Source: Variovorax sp. E3
Lineage (GTDB): Bacteria > Pseudomonadota > Gammaproteobacteria > Burkholderiales > Burkholderiaceae_C
Direction of reading: 5' to 3'
DNA length: 42,526 nt
NCBI RefSeq assembly: GCF_016082275.1
Contig: NZ_MOWM01000055.1
Location: 1-42,526, forward strand
Positions 25,840-34,992 of this stretch are shown in pieces. A program made the translations under genes and the position numbers. Position 1 is the first letter of the stretch, and each line of letters starts with the position of its first letter. A model generated the notes under the pieces. The model was not told where the DNA came from. It ran no database searches and saw only the letters and a list, made by a program, of their open reading frames with translations.

Positions 25840-26651
25840 ATGTCTGAAGGAAAGCTCGCTGGCCGCGTGGCCGTGGTCACAGGGGGCTCCTATGGCATTG
25901 CCGCGCCACCGCGCTGCGCCTGGCGCAAGAGGGCGCCTCGGTCGCGATCCTGGCGCGCGGCGCCGAGCGGCTGGCCGAAACCCTGGCGCTGCTGCGGCCG
26001 CTCGGCGGTGCCGACCGCTGCCTGGCGGTGCAGGCCGACGTGCGCATTCCCGAAAGCGTGGCCGCCGCCTTCGACCAGGTGCGCGCGCGCTTCGGCGGCT
26101 TTGACATCGTGGTGAGCAATGCGGGTTCGCACTTCGGCGCCGCCATCGAGGACACCAGCGTCGAGCAGTGGCGCCTGATGCTCGACACCCATGCCGGCGG
26201 TTCCTTCCTCGTGAGCCAGCAGGCCTTTCGCGAGTGGAAGCGCCGCGGCACCGGCGGGCAGCTGGTGTTCGTGACCAGCAAGTCGGCGGTGGCGGCCACG
26301 CCCAAGGCCACGGCGTACAGCGCGGCCAAGGCGGCACAGTTGCACTTGGGGCGCTGCCTGGCGGAAGAGGGCGGCCCCTTTGGCATCCGCGTGAACATGG
26401 TGCTGCCCGACGGCGTGATCCGCGGCACCGGCATCTTCACGCCCGAGCAGCGCATCAACGCCGCCAAGCGCCACGGCGTGGCGCCCGAGCAGCTCGAGGA
26501 CTTCTATCGCCAGCGCAACGCGCTCAAGGTCAGCATCACGCCGGAAGAGGTCGCCAAGGCGGTGCTGTTCCTGTGCTGCGACGACAGCGCCGTCATCAAC
26601 GGCGCGGCCCTCACGGTCGACGGCGGCGTGGTCGGCGGCTACGTGCGCTGA
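25840..26651 (+). CDS. SDR-family oxidoreductase, RhaD-SDR-like, frameshifted near start
   Basis: Starts at ATG 25840 with AAAGGAG upstream: MSEGKLAGRVAVVTGGSYGI, where the frame breaks near 25900. One restored G reads GRATALRLAQEGASVAILA and yields about 270 residues. Catalytic YSAAK lies in TAYSAAKAAQLHLGRCLAEE, and the late AAKRHGVAPEQLEDFYRQRN, then LKVSITPEEVA, ends in a DGGVVGGYVR tail. It is a clear paralogue of the SDR at 18663-19510 and shares the RhaD-dehydrogenase-like C-terminus. Likely NAD(P)-dependent oxidation of a polyol, sugar or hydroxyaldehyde. First gene of unit 2, under the promoter with palindromes C and D. Confidence 0.85.
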
Positions 26652-26665
26652 AAGGGAACAGGCCC

Positions 26666-27705
26666 ATGTCCACGCCCATGCTTTTCACCCCCATCGCGTT
26701 TCGCGACGTGCAGGCGCGCAACCGCCTCATGATGTCCGCGATGTGCCAGTACGTGGCCGTCGACGGCTTTGCCAACGACTGGCACCGCACCCACTACGCG
26801 AGCCGCGCGGTCGGGCAGGCCGGGCTCATCTCGCTGGAGATGACGGCGGTGCATCCGCTCGGCCGCATCACGCCCGGGTGCCTGGGCATCTGGAAGGACG
26901 AGCACGTGTCGGGCCTGCGTAGCATCGCGCAGGGCTGTCAGCAGCACGGCGCCAAGGTCGGCGTGCAACTGGGCCACGCCGGCCGCAAGGGCGAGTTCTT
27001 CGACCAGGGGCTGGTGGCGCCGTCGCGCATCGCCTTCGCCGACAAGTGGCCACTGCCCCACGAACTCACGCAGGCCGAGGTCGTGGCGCTGGTCGACAGC
27101 TACGCGCAAGCCGCGCGGCGCGCCAACGAAGCCGGCTTCGACTACATCGAGCTGCATGCGGCGCACGGCTACCTCGTCAACCAGTTCAGTTCGCCGCTGA
27201 GCAACCGGCGCGACGACGCCTACGGCACCGACCGGCCGCGTTTCCTGCGCGATGTGCTGCAGGCCCTGCGCGAGACCTGGCCGCGCCACAAGCCGATCTT
27301 CATGAAGGTCTCGACCATCGAGCGCGACGAAGGTGGCGCACAGCAGGACGAAGTGGTGGCCCGCGTGGCTGGCCTGCGCGAGTACGTCGACCTGGTCATT
27401 GCCAGCTCGGGCGCATGGCGCCGACCAGCGGCATCCGCTTCGACGCCTTTCCCGGCTATCAGGTGCCGTTCGCCGAAGCCATCCGCCGCGAGGCCGGCGT
27501 GCCGAGCGCGGCGGTCGGCATGCTCGACCACCCGCTGCTGGCCGAAGAAGTACTGAAGAACGGCCGGGCCGACGTGGTCGCGGTCGGCCGCCAGTTCCTG
27601 CGCGACCCGTACTACCCGCTGCACGCCGCGCGCGTCCTGGGCGCCGAGATCGCGTGGCCCGCCCCTTACGAGAAAGCCAGGAAGGACTGGAAGTACCTGG
27701 TCTGA
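26666..27705 (+). CDS. NADH:flavin oxidoreductase (XenA/YqjM-like old yellow enzyme), frameshifted
   Basis: FMN-dependent TIM-barrel ene-reductase of the YqjM/XenA class. Cys27 in SAMCQYVAVDG is the flavin-tuning cysteine of that class; QLGHAGRKG and ELHAAHGYLVNQFSSPLSN carry the substrate-binding His residues. The frame breaks near 27409-27414; one restored G reads SSGGMAPTSGIRFDAFPGYQ and gives 346 residues. These enzymes reduce C=C bonds of enones and some nitro compounds. An enone reductase inside a sugar-type operon is unexpected and hints at an unsaturated or dehydrated intermediate. It starts 14 bases after the SDR stop. Confidence 0.88.
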
Positions 27706-27759
27706 ACGCGCGCCTCCCTTATTCCCTTTTTTTGAACACACCTACCCAGGAGATGAACC

Positions 27760-29532
27760 ATGGCCCATTGCGGAGACATGCTGACGGAAATGTTGATCGA
27801 GTACGGCGTCGAAGTGGTCTTCGGCATGCCCGGAGGCCAGACCTCGGGCCTCTATGAAGGCATCGCGCAGCGCCAGGACCGCATCAAGCACGTGTTGGTG
27901 CGCGATGAGCGCAACGGCGTCTACGCAGCCGATGCCTATGCGCGCCTCACCGGCAAGCCCGGTGTGTGCGACGTGACGGTCGGCCCCGGCGCCACCAAGC
28001 TCACCGACGGGCTGGTGGAAGCGCTCAATGCCTCGATCCCGCTGGTCGCCATCGTCGGCGAACTGCCGCGCGACTGGCTGCCGCTGAAGGCCAAGGGCGT
28101 GGCCTCGCAGGGCTTCGACCAGTTGAGCTTCTTGAAGTCGATCACCAAGGAAACCTTCATGGTGCCCACGGCGAGCTCGTTCCAGGAAATCATCCGTACC
28201 GCGTTTCGCGTCGCGACCTCGCCGCGTCCCGGCCCCGTGGCCATCATCGTGCCGCACGACGTGATGGACGCCGAGTGGGACCCGGCCACGGCCCCCGCGC
28301 TCGCCGACGACCGCTACATCCGCGCACCGGCCCACCGCGCGCGCGCCATGAAGCAACACCTGGCCGAGGCCGCGGCACTGATCGCCAAGGCCCGCCGCCC
28401 GCTCATCGTGGCCGGCGGCGGCGTGCACATGTCGGGCGCCTACGCGCAGCTGCAGGCGCTGGCCGACCGCAGCTGCGCCTACGTGGCGACCTCGCTGTCG
28501 GGCAAGGGTGTGATCTCCGAAGTGTCGGAGCGCTCGGTGGGCGTGCTCAACCCGATGGGCTCGAAGGCCGCGCTGGCGCTCGCGCCCGAGGCCGACCTGA
28601 TCATCTGGTGCGGCTGCAAGGCCAGCCAGAACACCGCCAGCAACTGGACGCTGCCGACGCCGCAGCAAGCCACCATCACCATCGACGACGACCCGCAGGA
28701 GCACGGCCGCACCTTCCGCCCCACGGTGGCGCTGTTCGGCGACATCCGTGAAGTGCTTGACGAGCTGAACCCGTTGCTCAAGGCCAATCGCGTCGAAGCC
28801 TGGGACAGCCGCGTGAACGAAGTGAAGGCCGAGCAGGCCGCCGTGATCGCGGCCGACCATGCGTCGGAGGCCGTGCCCATTCATCCGGGTCGCGTGCTCA
28901 AGTCGCTGGCCGCGCGGCTCGATGCCGACGACGTGGTGATCAGTGACGCCAGCTTTGCCTCGGGCTGGATCGGTCAGTACCTGCCGGCGCTCAAGGCCGC
29001 GCGCCGCTTCCTCTATGCGCGGGGGCAGGGCAGCCTGGGCTACGCGGTGCCGGCCTCGCTGGGGGCGAGCATGGTCAAGCCCGGCAAGCGCGTGATCACC
29101 GTGGCCGGTGATGGCGGCTTCTCGTTCTCCATCGGCGAACTGGCCACGCAGGCTTGCTACAACATGCCGGTCATCAACATCGTGTTCAACAACGGCGAGC
29201 TGGGCTGGCTGCGCATGTGGGAGCAGATCTTCTACAACAACACGCGGCTGTCGGTGGACCTGCAGTCCGAGCATGCCAAGCCCAACTACGCCGCTGCCGC
29301 CGCCGGTCTCGGCCTGAAGGGCATCGTGGTCGATCGGCCTGACCAGATCGAGGCCGCGCTGGACGAAGCCTTCGCGCACCCGGGCCCGTCGGTGATCGAG
29401 ATCCGCACTGACGCCAAGGCCACGCCCATTCACAGCCTGCGCCGCCGCATCGAGAACCCGAACCCCGAGCAGAAACGCCCCGGCACCGTGTACGCGCTGC
29501 GCGACTGGAAGCGCTCGCCGAACCTGGGCTGA
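27760..29532 (+). CDS. ThDP-dependent enzyme of the acetolactate synthase family
   Basis: 590 residues with all three domains. Glu50 in VRDERNGVYAADAYAR is the cofactor-activating glutamate; the ThDP/metal motif is GDGGFSFSIGELAT (GDG 450-452) through NN at 477-478 in IVFNNGELGW. A central FAD-type domain spans about 190-340. Family members include acetolactate synthase, glyoxylate carboligase, IolD (ring-opening hydrolase in inositol breakdown) and cyclohexane-1,2-dione hydrolase; all make or break a bond next to a carbonyl. No biosynthetic partner (ilvN) is present and the gene sits in a catabolic operon, so a catabolic lyase or hydrolase is more likely than acetolactate synthesis. Start has AGGAG nine bases upstream. 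Confidence 0.9.
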   Translation: MAHCGDMLTEMLIEYGVEVVFGMPGGQTSGLYEGIAQRQDRIKHVLVRDERNGVYAADAYARLTGKPGVCDVTVGPGATKLTDGLVEALNASIPLVAIVGELPRDWLPLKAKGVASQGFDQLSFLKSITKETFMVPTASSFQEIIRTAFRVATSPRPGPVAIIVPHDVMDAEWDPATAPALADDRYIRAPAHRARAMKQHLAEAAALIAKARRPLIVAGGGVHMSGAYAQLQALADRSCAYVATSLSGKGVISEVSERSVGVLNPMGSKAALALAPEADLIIWCGCKASQNTASNWTLPTPQQATITIDDDPQEHGRTFRPTVALFGDIREVLDELNPLLKANRVEAWDSRVNEVKAEQAAVIAADHASEAVPIHPGRVLKSLAARLDADDVVISDASFASGWIGQYLPALKAARRFLYARGQGSLGYAVPASLGASMVKPGKRVITVAGDGGFSFSIGELATQACYNMPVINIVFNNGELGWLRMWEQIFYNNTRLSVDLQSEHAKPNYAAAAAGLGLKGIVVDRPDQIEAALDEAFAHPGPSVIEIRTDAKATPIHSLRRRIENPNPEQKRPGTVYALRDWKRSPNLG

Positions 29533-29576
29533 CCCACCCGCCCGCGCCCATCCCTAAAAAAAAGACAGGAGACAAG

Positions 29577-30365
29577 ATGGATCTGCAACTCAAGGGTCAA
29601 CGTGCCCTGGTCACGGCCTCCAGCGGCGGCATCGGGCGCGAGATCGCCCGCGTGCTGGCACGCGAAGGCGCGCATGTGATCGTCAACGGTCGCACGCAGG
29701 CCGTGGTGCAGGCGGCGATGGACGACATCGCAGCCTCGGTGCCGCAGGCCCGGCTCGAGGCCCTCGTGGCCGACAACGGAACGGCCGCTGGTTGCGAGGC
29801 CACCATCGCGCAGGTGGGATCGCTCGACATCCTCGTCAACAACCTCGGCATCTACGAGGCCATGTCGTTCTGCGACGTGAGCGACGAGGCTTGGCTGCGC
29901 CTGTTCGAGGTCAACATCATGAGCGGCGTGCGCCTGTCCCGGCACTGCATCCGCGGCATGCTCGAACGCGGCAAGGGGCGCATCGTGTTCATCTCCAGCG
30001 AATCGGGCGTCTCGCCCGCACCAGAACTGCCGCACTACAGCGCGACCAAGACCATGGAGCTGGCCATCTCGCGCACGCTGGCCGAGCTGACCAAGGGCAC
30101 CGGCGTCACCGTCAACGCAGTGCTGCCGGGCTCCACCCGCACCGAAGGCGTACGGGCCTTCGTGCAGGACCTGTTTCCCGCGCTGCCCTATGAAGAGGCC
30201 GAGGCCCGCTTCATGCGCGAGAACCGCTCGACCTCGCTGATCGCGCGGCTGATCGACCCCCGCGAGATCGCCGACACGGTGGCCTTCGTGTGTAGCGCAC
30301 GCGCCAGCGCCATCAACGGTTCGGCATTGCGCGTGGACGGCGGCATCGTGCGAACGGTGTTCTAG
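29577..30365 (+). CDS. SDR-family oxidoreductase (FabG-like)
   Basis: 262-residue classical short-chain dehydrogenase. Nucleotide loop ALVTASSGGIGREIARVLAR; VNNLGIYE in place of the usual NNAG; catalytic Ser in FISSESG and YSATK in PHYSATKTMELAISRTL; C-terminal GSALRVDGGIVRTVF. It has an extra loop, VRAFVQDLFPALPYEEAEAR, common in sugar and polyol dehydrogenases of this type. It follows the ThDP gene by 44 bases with AGGAG upstream. It differs clearly from the two RhaD-like SDRs, so the locus has three separate dehydrogenases of this fold. Confidence 0.92.
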   Translation: MDLQLKGQRALVTASSGGIGREIARVLAREGAHVIVNGRTQAVVQAAMDDIAASVPQARLEALVADNGTAAGCEATIAQVGSLDILVNNLGIYEAMSFCDVSDEAWLRLFEVNIMSGVRLSRHCIRGMLERGKGRIVFISSESGVSPAPELPHYSATKTMELAISRTLAELTKGTGVTVNAVLPGSTRTEGVRAFVQDLFPALPYEEAEARFMRENRSTSLIARLIDPREIADTVAFVCSARASAINGSALRVDGGIVRTVF

Positions 30366-30460
30366 CCCACTGCCCTTTTTACCCCGACCGCTCCGGGCTG
30401 CGATGCATCCGCACGCAGTGGCGTCGCGGCGTGCCCGATCACAACCCGATGGAGACAACG

Positions 30461-31501
30461 ATGAACCTGCCGAAGACCGGCCTCAAGGCCCTGATGACAC
30501 TGGCCGCCGCGCTGGTGGTGGCGCATGCCACCGCCCAGACCACGGCCTACCCCGCACCCAGGCCGCTGGGCCCCGGCGCCCAGGCCACGCTCGACAAGCT
30601 GAGCTTCAAGGGCGGCACGCCCATCATCGCCTACCTGCCGATGGGCACCGAGTACAACTACCACGTGGCGCTGTACGAGGGCATCAAGTCGGTGCCCGGC
30701 ATCAAGTCGTTCATGCTGTCTCCCTACGCGGGCTCCGACCAGGCCGGCCAGATGGGCATGCTGCAGGACGTGACTTCGCGCAAGGACGTGGACGCGATCC
30801 TGATCATCAGCTTCGACGAGCACTCGCTCGCGCCGCTCATCAAGAAGGCGGTCGACGCCGGCAAGGTGGTGGTGGTCGTCAACTCCGACATCCCCAACTT
30901 CCCGACGCCGGTGCATGGCGTGGTCGGCGTCAACCAGCGCAACGCCAACCGCGCGCTCGCCGAGTGGGCGCGCGCGCAGGCCAAGGACGCACCCAAGTCG
31001 GTGGGGGTGCTCGACGGCGAACCCAGCTACATCGCGACCGAGCGCGCGGGCGGCTTTCTCGACGGGCTCAAGGGCAGCAACTGGAAGCTGGCCACGCGCG
31101 TCAACGGCGGCTGGAGCGTCGAGAAGGGCAACACCGCGGCCATGGACCTGCTGCAGGCCAACCCCGGCATCAATGCGATCTACGCCTCGAGCGACTACAT
31201 GGCGCTCGGCGCGGCGCTGGCGGCCAAGAGCCTGGGCCGCACCAACATTTCCATCTTCGGCTACGACGGCGATACCGGCGCGCTGGAAGACATAGCCAAT
31301 GGCGGCGGCGTCACGGCCACCACCAACACCTCGCCGGTAGGCATGGGCCGCATGGCGGCGCTGTTCGCGCTCGACCTGCTCAACAAGAAGTCGGCCGGTG
31401 GCTATGTCGGCGTGCCGACACAAATCGTGCACAAGGGCAACGTGCAGGCGGTGCTCAGGCAGCCGGCCGACCTGTTCCCCAAGCCTTCCAAGGCTTACTG
31501 A
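30461..31501 (+). CDS. Sugar ABC transporter substrate-binding protein 2
   Basis: 346 residues with a signal peptide (GLKALMTLAAALVVAHATA, cleaved before QTT). The RbsB-type fold follows: PIIAYLPMGTEYNYHVALYE, VVVVNSDIPNFPTPVHGVVG, INAIYASSDYMALGAALAAK, FGYDGDTGALEDIANGG. Start ATG 30461 has GGAG six bases upstream; the open frame extends ten codons further. First gene of importer 2, after a 95-base gap. It is not a close copy of binding protein 1, so the two importers probably have different ligands or affinities. Confidence 0.92.
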   Translation: MNLPKTGLKALMTLAAALVVAHATAQTTAYPAPRPLGPGAQATLDKLSFKGGTPIIAYLPMGTEYNYHVALYEGIKSVPGIKSFMLSPYAGSDQAGQMGMLQDVTSRKDVDAILIISFDEHSLAPLIKKAVDAGKVVVVVNSDIPNFPTPVHGVVGVNQRNANRALAEWARAQAKDAPKSVGVLDGEPSYIATERAGGFLDGLKGSNWKLATRVNGGWSVEKGNTAAMDLLQANPGINAIYASSDYMALGAALAAKSLGRTNISIFGYDGDTGALEDIANGGGVTATTNTSPVGMGRMAALFALDLLNKKSAGGYVGVPTQIVHKGNVQAVLRQPADLFPKPSKAY

Positions 31502-31519
31502 GCCGCGGGCACGCACGCC

Positions 31520-33094
31520 ATGAACGACGGCACACCGGTCATGCCCGCGTCGCCCACGCGAGGCACGCCGCTCTGGGCGCTGCAGGGTCTTTGCAAGTCC
31601 TTTCCCGGCGTGAAGGCGAACGACCGCGTGTCGCTCGAGCTGCATGCGGGCGAGATCCACGGGCTGCTCGGCGAGAACGGCTGCGGCAAGTCGACGCTGA
31701 TCAAGCTGCTGTCGGGCGTGATCCAGCCCGACGCGGGCGCCATCCTGCACCGCGGCCTACCGGTGCGCCTGGCCGACCCGACGCAGGCGCGCGCATACGG
31801 CGTGGCCACGGTGTTCCAGGAGTTCTCGCTGGTGCCGCAGCTCAGCGTGGCCGAGAACATCTTTCTGGGCCGCCATCCGTCGAAGTGGGGCGGCCTGCGC
31901 GTCGACTGGCCGGCCATTGCGCGGGGCGCGCGCGACATCCTGGCGCAGCTCGACATTCCCATCGACCCCGCCGCGCGCGTGGCCGATCTGTCGGTGGCCG
32001 AGCAGCAGCTGGTGGAAATCGCCAAGGCGCTGTCCCAGGATGCGCAACTGCTGATCCTGGACGAGCCGACCACCGCGCTGGGCCTGGACGAGATCGCCGT
32101 GCTGCACCGCCTGCTGCGGCGCATGAAGACGCGCGGCGTGGCCATCCTGTACATCTCGCACCGCCTCGACGAAGTGTGTGAGCTGGTCGATGCCGTCACG
32201 ATCCTGAAGGACGGCGAGGTGGCCAGCCGTTCGGGCGAGACGCGGCTCGACGTGCACGCGATCGTCTCGCGCATGGTGGGCGGCAACCTCGGTGAGCACT
32301 ACCCGAAGGAGCGCCACGCCACCACGGAAGTGGTGCTGCAGGCCCGGGGCTTGCGCACCGCCAGCCGCGTGCGCGGCGCGAGCTTCGACCTGCGCCGCGG
32401 CGAGGTGCTGGGGCTCGGCGGTGTGATCGGCGCGGGGCGCACCGAGATCGCCCGCGCGCTGTTCGGCGCCGACCTGCTGGAGGCCGGCGAGGTCCGGCTC
32501 GACGGGCGCGTGCTGCGCCTGCACGGCCCGGCCGACGCCATCCGCGCGGGCATTGCGCTGGTGCCGGAGAACCGCAAGTTCGACGGCCTGTTCTTCAACT
32601 TCTTCGCGGGACCGAACGTGACCATGGCTAACCTGGGCGGCGTGATGCACGGCCCCCGGCTCGACCATGCGCAAGAAGCCCGGGTGACGGCCGGCTACAT
32701 CCGCGAGCTGGAGATCACGCCGCTGGCGCAGCACAAGCCGGTGAACCAGATCTCGGGCGGCAACCAGCAGAAGGTGCTGATCGCGCGCTGGCTGTTTGCG
32801 CGTTCGCGCGTGCTGATCCTGGACGAGCCGACGCAAGGCATCGACGTGGGCGCCAAGCTGGCCGTGTACCGGCTCATCAACCGGCTGACCGCGGCCGGCA
32901 AGTCGATCGTGCTGATCAGCTCGGACCACAACGAGCTGATTGCCATGAGCGACCGCATCGCCATCGTGCAGCACGGCCGCGTGACGGCGGTGTGCGACGC
33001 GGCCGACGTGCGGCACGCGGACCTGGTCAGTGCCTCGCAGGCGCAGCGCGAAGCGCCGGCCGACCCCCTCATCCCTGAAGGAGTAACGACATGA
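31520..33094 (+). CDS. Sugar ABC transporter ATP-binding protein 2 (two NBDs)
   Basis: 524 residues, RbsA/MglA type. NBD1: Walker A GENGCGKST, signature LSVAEQQLVEIAKAL, Walker B LLILDEPTTAL. NBD2: P-loop-like GVIGAGRTEIARALFG, signature ISGGNQQKVLIARWL, Walker B VLILDEPTQGIDVGAK. Unlike the first importer's ATPase, the second Walker B keeps its Asp. It overlaps the permease start by ATGA. Together with the binding protein upstream it forms a standard three-gene importer. Confidence 0.95.
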   Translation: MNDGTPVMPASPTRGTPLWALQGLCKSFPGVKANDRVSLELHAGEIHGLLGENGCGKSTLIKLLSGVIQPDAGAILHRGLPVRLADPTQARAYGVATVFQEFSLVPQLSVAENIFLGRHPSKWGGLRVDWPAIARGARDILAQLDIPIDPAARVADLSVAEQQLVEIAKALSQDAQLLILDEPTTALGLDEIAVLHRLLRRMKTRGVAILYISHRLDEVCELVDAVTILKDGEVASRSGETRLDVHAIVSRMVGGNLGEHYPKERHATTEVVLQARGLRTASRVRGASFDLRRGEVLGLGGVIGAGRTEIARALFGADLLEAGEVRLDGRVLRLHGPADAIRAGIALVPENRKFDGLFFNFFAGPNVTMANLGGVMHGPRLDHAQEARVTAGYIRELEITPLAQHKPVNQISGGNQQKVLIARWLFARSRVLILDEPTQGIDVGAKLAVYRLINRLTAAGKSIVLISSDHNELIAMSDRIAIVQHGRVTAVCDAADVRHADLVSASQAQREAPADPLIPEGVTT

Positions 33095-34086
33095 AACGTT
33101 CCGTCCTCAGCCAGTTCGCAGGCCCGATGGCCGCGCTGCTGCTGATCATGGCGGTGGTCGCGGTGACCACGCCCAGCTTCCTGGCCGCGGAGAACTTCCG
33201 CAACATCGCGCTGCAGGTGGCGGTGCTGTCGATCGTTGCCATCGGCGCCACCGTGGTCATCCTGACGGGCGGCATCGACCTGAGCCCGGGCTCGATGATC
33301 GCGTACCTCACGATGGTGCTGGCCGTGATGGTCAAGCTCAACGGCGTGAGCCTGTGGGTCGCGGTGCCCGCGGCCATTGCGCTCGGCGGCGTGCTGGGGC
33401 TGGTCAACGGCGTGCTGGTGGCCTATGTGCGCATACCGGCCTTCATCGTCACGCTGGCGGGGCTCAGCGCCTTCAAGGGCATCGCGCTCACGGTGGGTGG
33501 AGGCACGCCGGTGTTCTCGCTGTCGCCCGACCTCGGGCAGCTGTTCTACGGCGAGCTGCTGGGCGTGCCGCTGCCGTTCTACTACATGGTCGGCCTCTAC
33601 GCCTTTGCCACGATGGTGCTGAACCACTCGCGCTTCGGCCGCGAGATCTATGCCGTGGGCGGCAATGAGTCGGCGGCGCGGCTGTCGGGCATTCATGTGC
33701 CGCGCGTGCGCATGCTGGCCTTCGTGATCGCAGGGGCTTGCGCCGGCATCGGCGCGGTGCTGCTGGCCGCGCGGCTCAATTCGGGCTCGCCCAACTACGG
33801 TTCGCTGATCGAGCTGCAGGCGATCGCGGCGGCGGTGGTGGGCGGCGCCAGCCTGGCGGGCGGGCGCGGCCACGTGCTCAACACGTTGATCGGCGTTCTG
33901 ATCATCGTGGTGGTGCAGAACGGGCTGAACCTCAACGCCGTGTCGACCTCGCTGCAGAGCATCACCATCGGCGGCATCATCCTGCTGGCCGTGGGGGTGG
34001 ACATCTGGCGCGGGCGGCTCAGCGCTGCGGTCTTCGGCCGCTTTGCCAAGGCACCGGTGGCGGCGCTGCAGGGGAGCGCGCAATGA
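33091..34086 (+). CDS. Sugar ABC transporter permease 3
   Basis: 331-residue RbsC-type permease: VVILTGGIDLSPGSMIAYLT, VRIPAFIVTLAGLSAFKGIA, SRFGREIYAVGGNESAARLS, AAAVVGGASLAGGRGHVLNT. Importer 2 has only this permease, so it likely works as a homodimer, in contrast to importer 1 with two. Both ends overlap neighbours by ATGA, giving tight translational coupling of ATPase, permease and epimerase. GAAGGAG lies upstream of the ATG. Confidence 0.95.
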   Translation: MKRSVLSQFAGPMAALLLIMAVVAVTTPSFLAAENFRNIALQVAVLSIVAIGATVVILTGGIDLSPGSMIAYLTMVLAVMVKLNGVSLWVAVPAAIALGGVLGLVNGVLVAYVRIPAFIVTLAGLSAFKGIALTVGGGTPVFSLSPDLGQLFYGELLGVPLPFYYMVGLYAFATMVLNHSRFGREIYAVGGNESAARLSGIHVPRVRMLAFVIAGACAGIGAVLLAARLNSGSPNYGSLIELQAIAAAVVGGASLAGGRGHVLNTLIGVLIIVVVQNGLNLNAVSTSLQSITIGGIILLAVGVDIWRGRLSAAVFGRFAKAPVAALQGSAQ

Positions 34087-34952
34087 ACAAGCTCGGCATC
34101 CACATGTTCGTCTACACCCCGCAGTGGGACGAAGCCAGCGCGCGCCGCGTGTTCGAGCGCGCCGCCGACATCGGCTACGACTTCGTCGAGGTGCTGATCT
34201 TCGACCCCGACACCGTCGACGCCCGGATGACCGCGCGTCTGGCCGAACAGCACGGCCTGGGCGTGATGGCCACCATGTGCGGCAAGCTCAGCGCCGACCT
34301 GTCGAACCCCGACCCGGTGATCGCCGGGCGCGGCGAGGCCTTGGTGGCCAAGGCCATCGCGGTGGCGCGCGACATGGGGTCGCCGCTGCTGGGCGGCCCT
34401 TCGTTTTCCGCGGTGCACCGCTATGCCGTGCAGCCTTCGGAGATGGCGCGCGAGCGGGCGGTGGAAGCCTACCGGCGGCTGGCGGGACAGGCGAAGAGCG
34501 CGGGCATGCGCCTGGGCCTGGAGGCGCTCAACCGTTACGAGAGCAACTTCATCAACACACTGGGCCAGGCCGCCGCGCTGATTCGCCAGGTCGGCTCCGA
34601 CGCGATGTTCGTGCATGCCGATCTCTTTCACATGTGCATCGAGGAAGAGCGGCTGGCGCAGGCCGTGCTCGACGTGCGCGACCTGCTGGGCTATGTGCAC
34701 GTGGCGGACAGCCACCGCGGCCGCCTCGGCGAGGGCAACCTGGACTTTCCCGCGTTCTTCGGTGCGCTCGCGCAGGCAGGCTACGACGGGCCGATCCTGT
34801 TCGAGTCTTTCTCGCCCTCCGTGCTCGGCCCCGATCTGGCCGGCCTGATCGCGCTGTGGCGCGAGCCCTGGCACGACTCGGACGACACCGCGCGCAAGGC
34901 GCTGGCCTTCATGCGCGCGCAGATCGCGGCCGCCCACGCCGCCTTGCGCTGA
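34083..34952 (+). CDS. D-tagatose/D-psicose 3-epimerase-family sugar isomerase
   Basis: 289-residue TIM barrel of the AP-endonuclease-2 sugar isomerase group. Four metal ligands can be placed: Glu147 (LGLEALNRYE), Asp180 (VHADLFHMCIEE), His206 (YVHVADSHRG) and Glu241 (ILFESFS). Their spacing (33, 26, 35) equals that of known ketose 3-epimerases. It should epimerise a free ketose at C3, or a related sugar. Overlap with the permease by ATGA means it is made with importer 2, suggesting it acts on that importer's cargo. Other hydroxypyruvate isomerase-like activities cannot be excluded. Confidence 0.85.
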   Translation: MNKLGIHMFVYTPQWDEASARRVFERAADIGYDFVEVLIFDPDTVDARMTARLAEQHGLGVMATMCGKLSADLSNPDPVIAGRGEALVAKAIAVARDMGSPLLGGPSFSAVHRYAVQPSEMARERAVEAYRRLAGQAKSAGMRLGLEALNRYESNFINTLGQAAALIRQVGSDAMFVHADLFHMCIEEERLAQAVLDVRDLLGYVHVADSHRGRLGEGNLDFPAFFGALAQAGYDGPILFESFSPSVLGPDLAGLIALWREPWHDSDDTARKALAFMRAQIAAAHAALR

Positions 34953-34992
34953 CCGCACTCCCCACTTTCCAACTTTGCCTCGAGGACACGCC

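Noticed and set aside
27760..29532. Acetolactate synthase large subunit for valine/isoleucine synthesis
   Set aside because: No small subunit or ilv gene nearby and the operon is catabolic; left as ThDP enzyme of the family.
29540..29576. Rho-independent terminator at the A-run before the third SDR
   Set aside because: No stem precedes the run on either strand, and it directly precedes a ribosome site within a co-oriented gene row.
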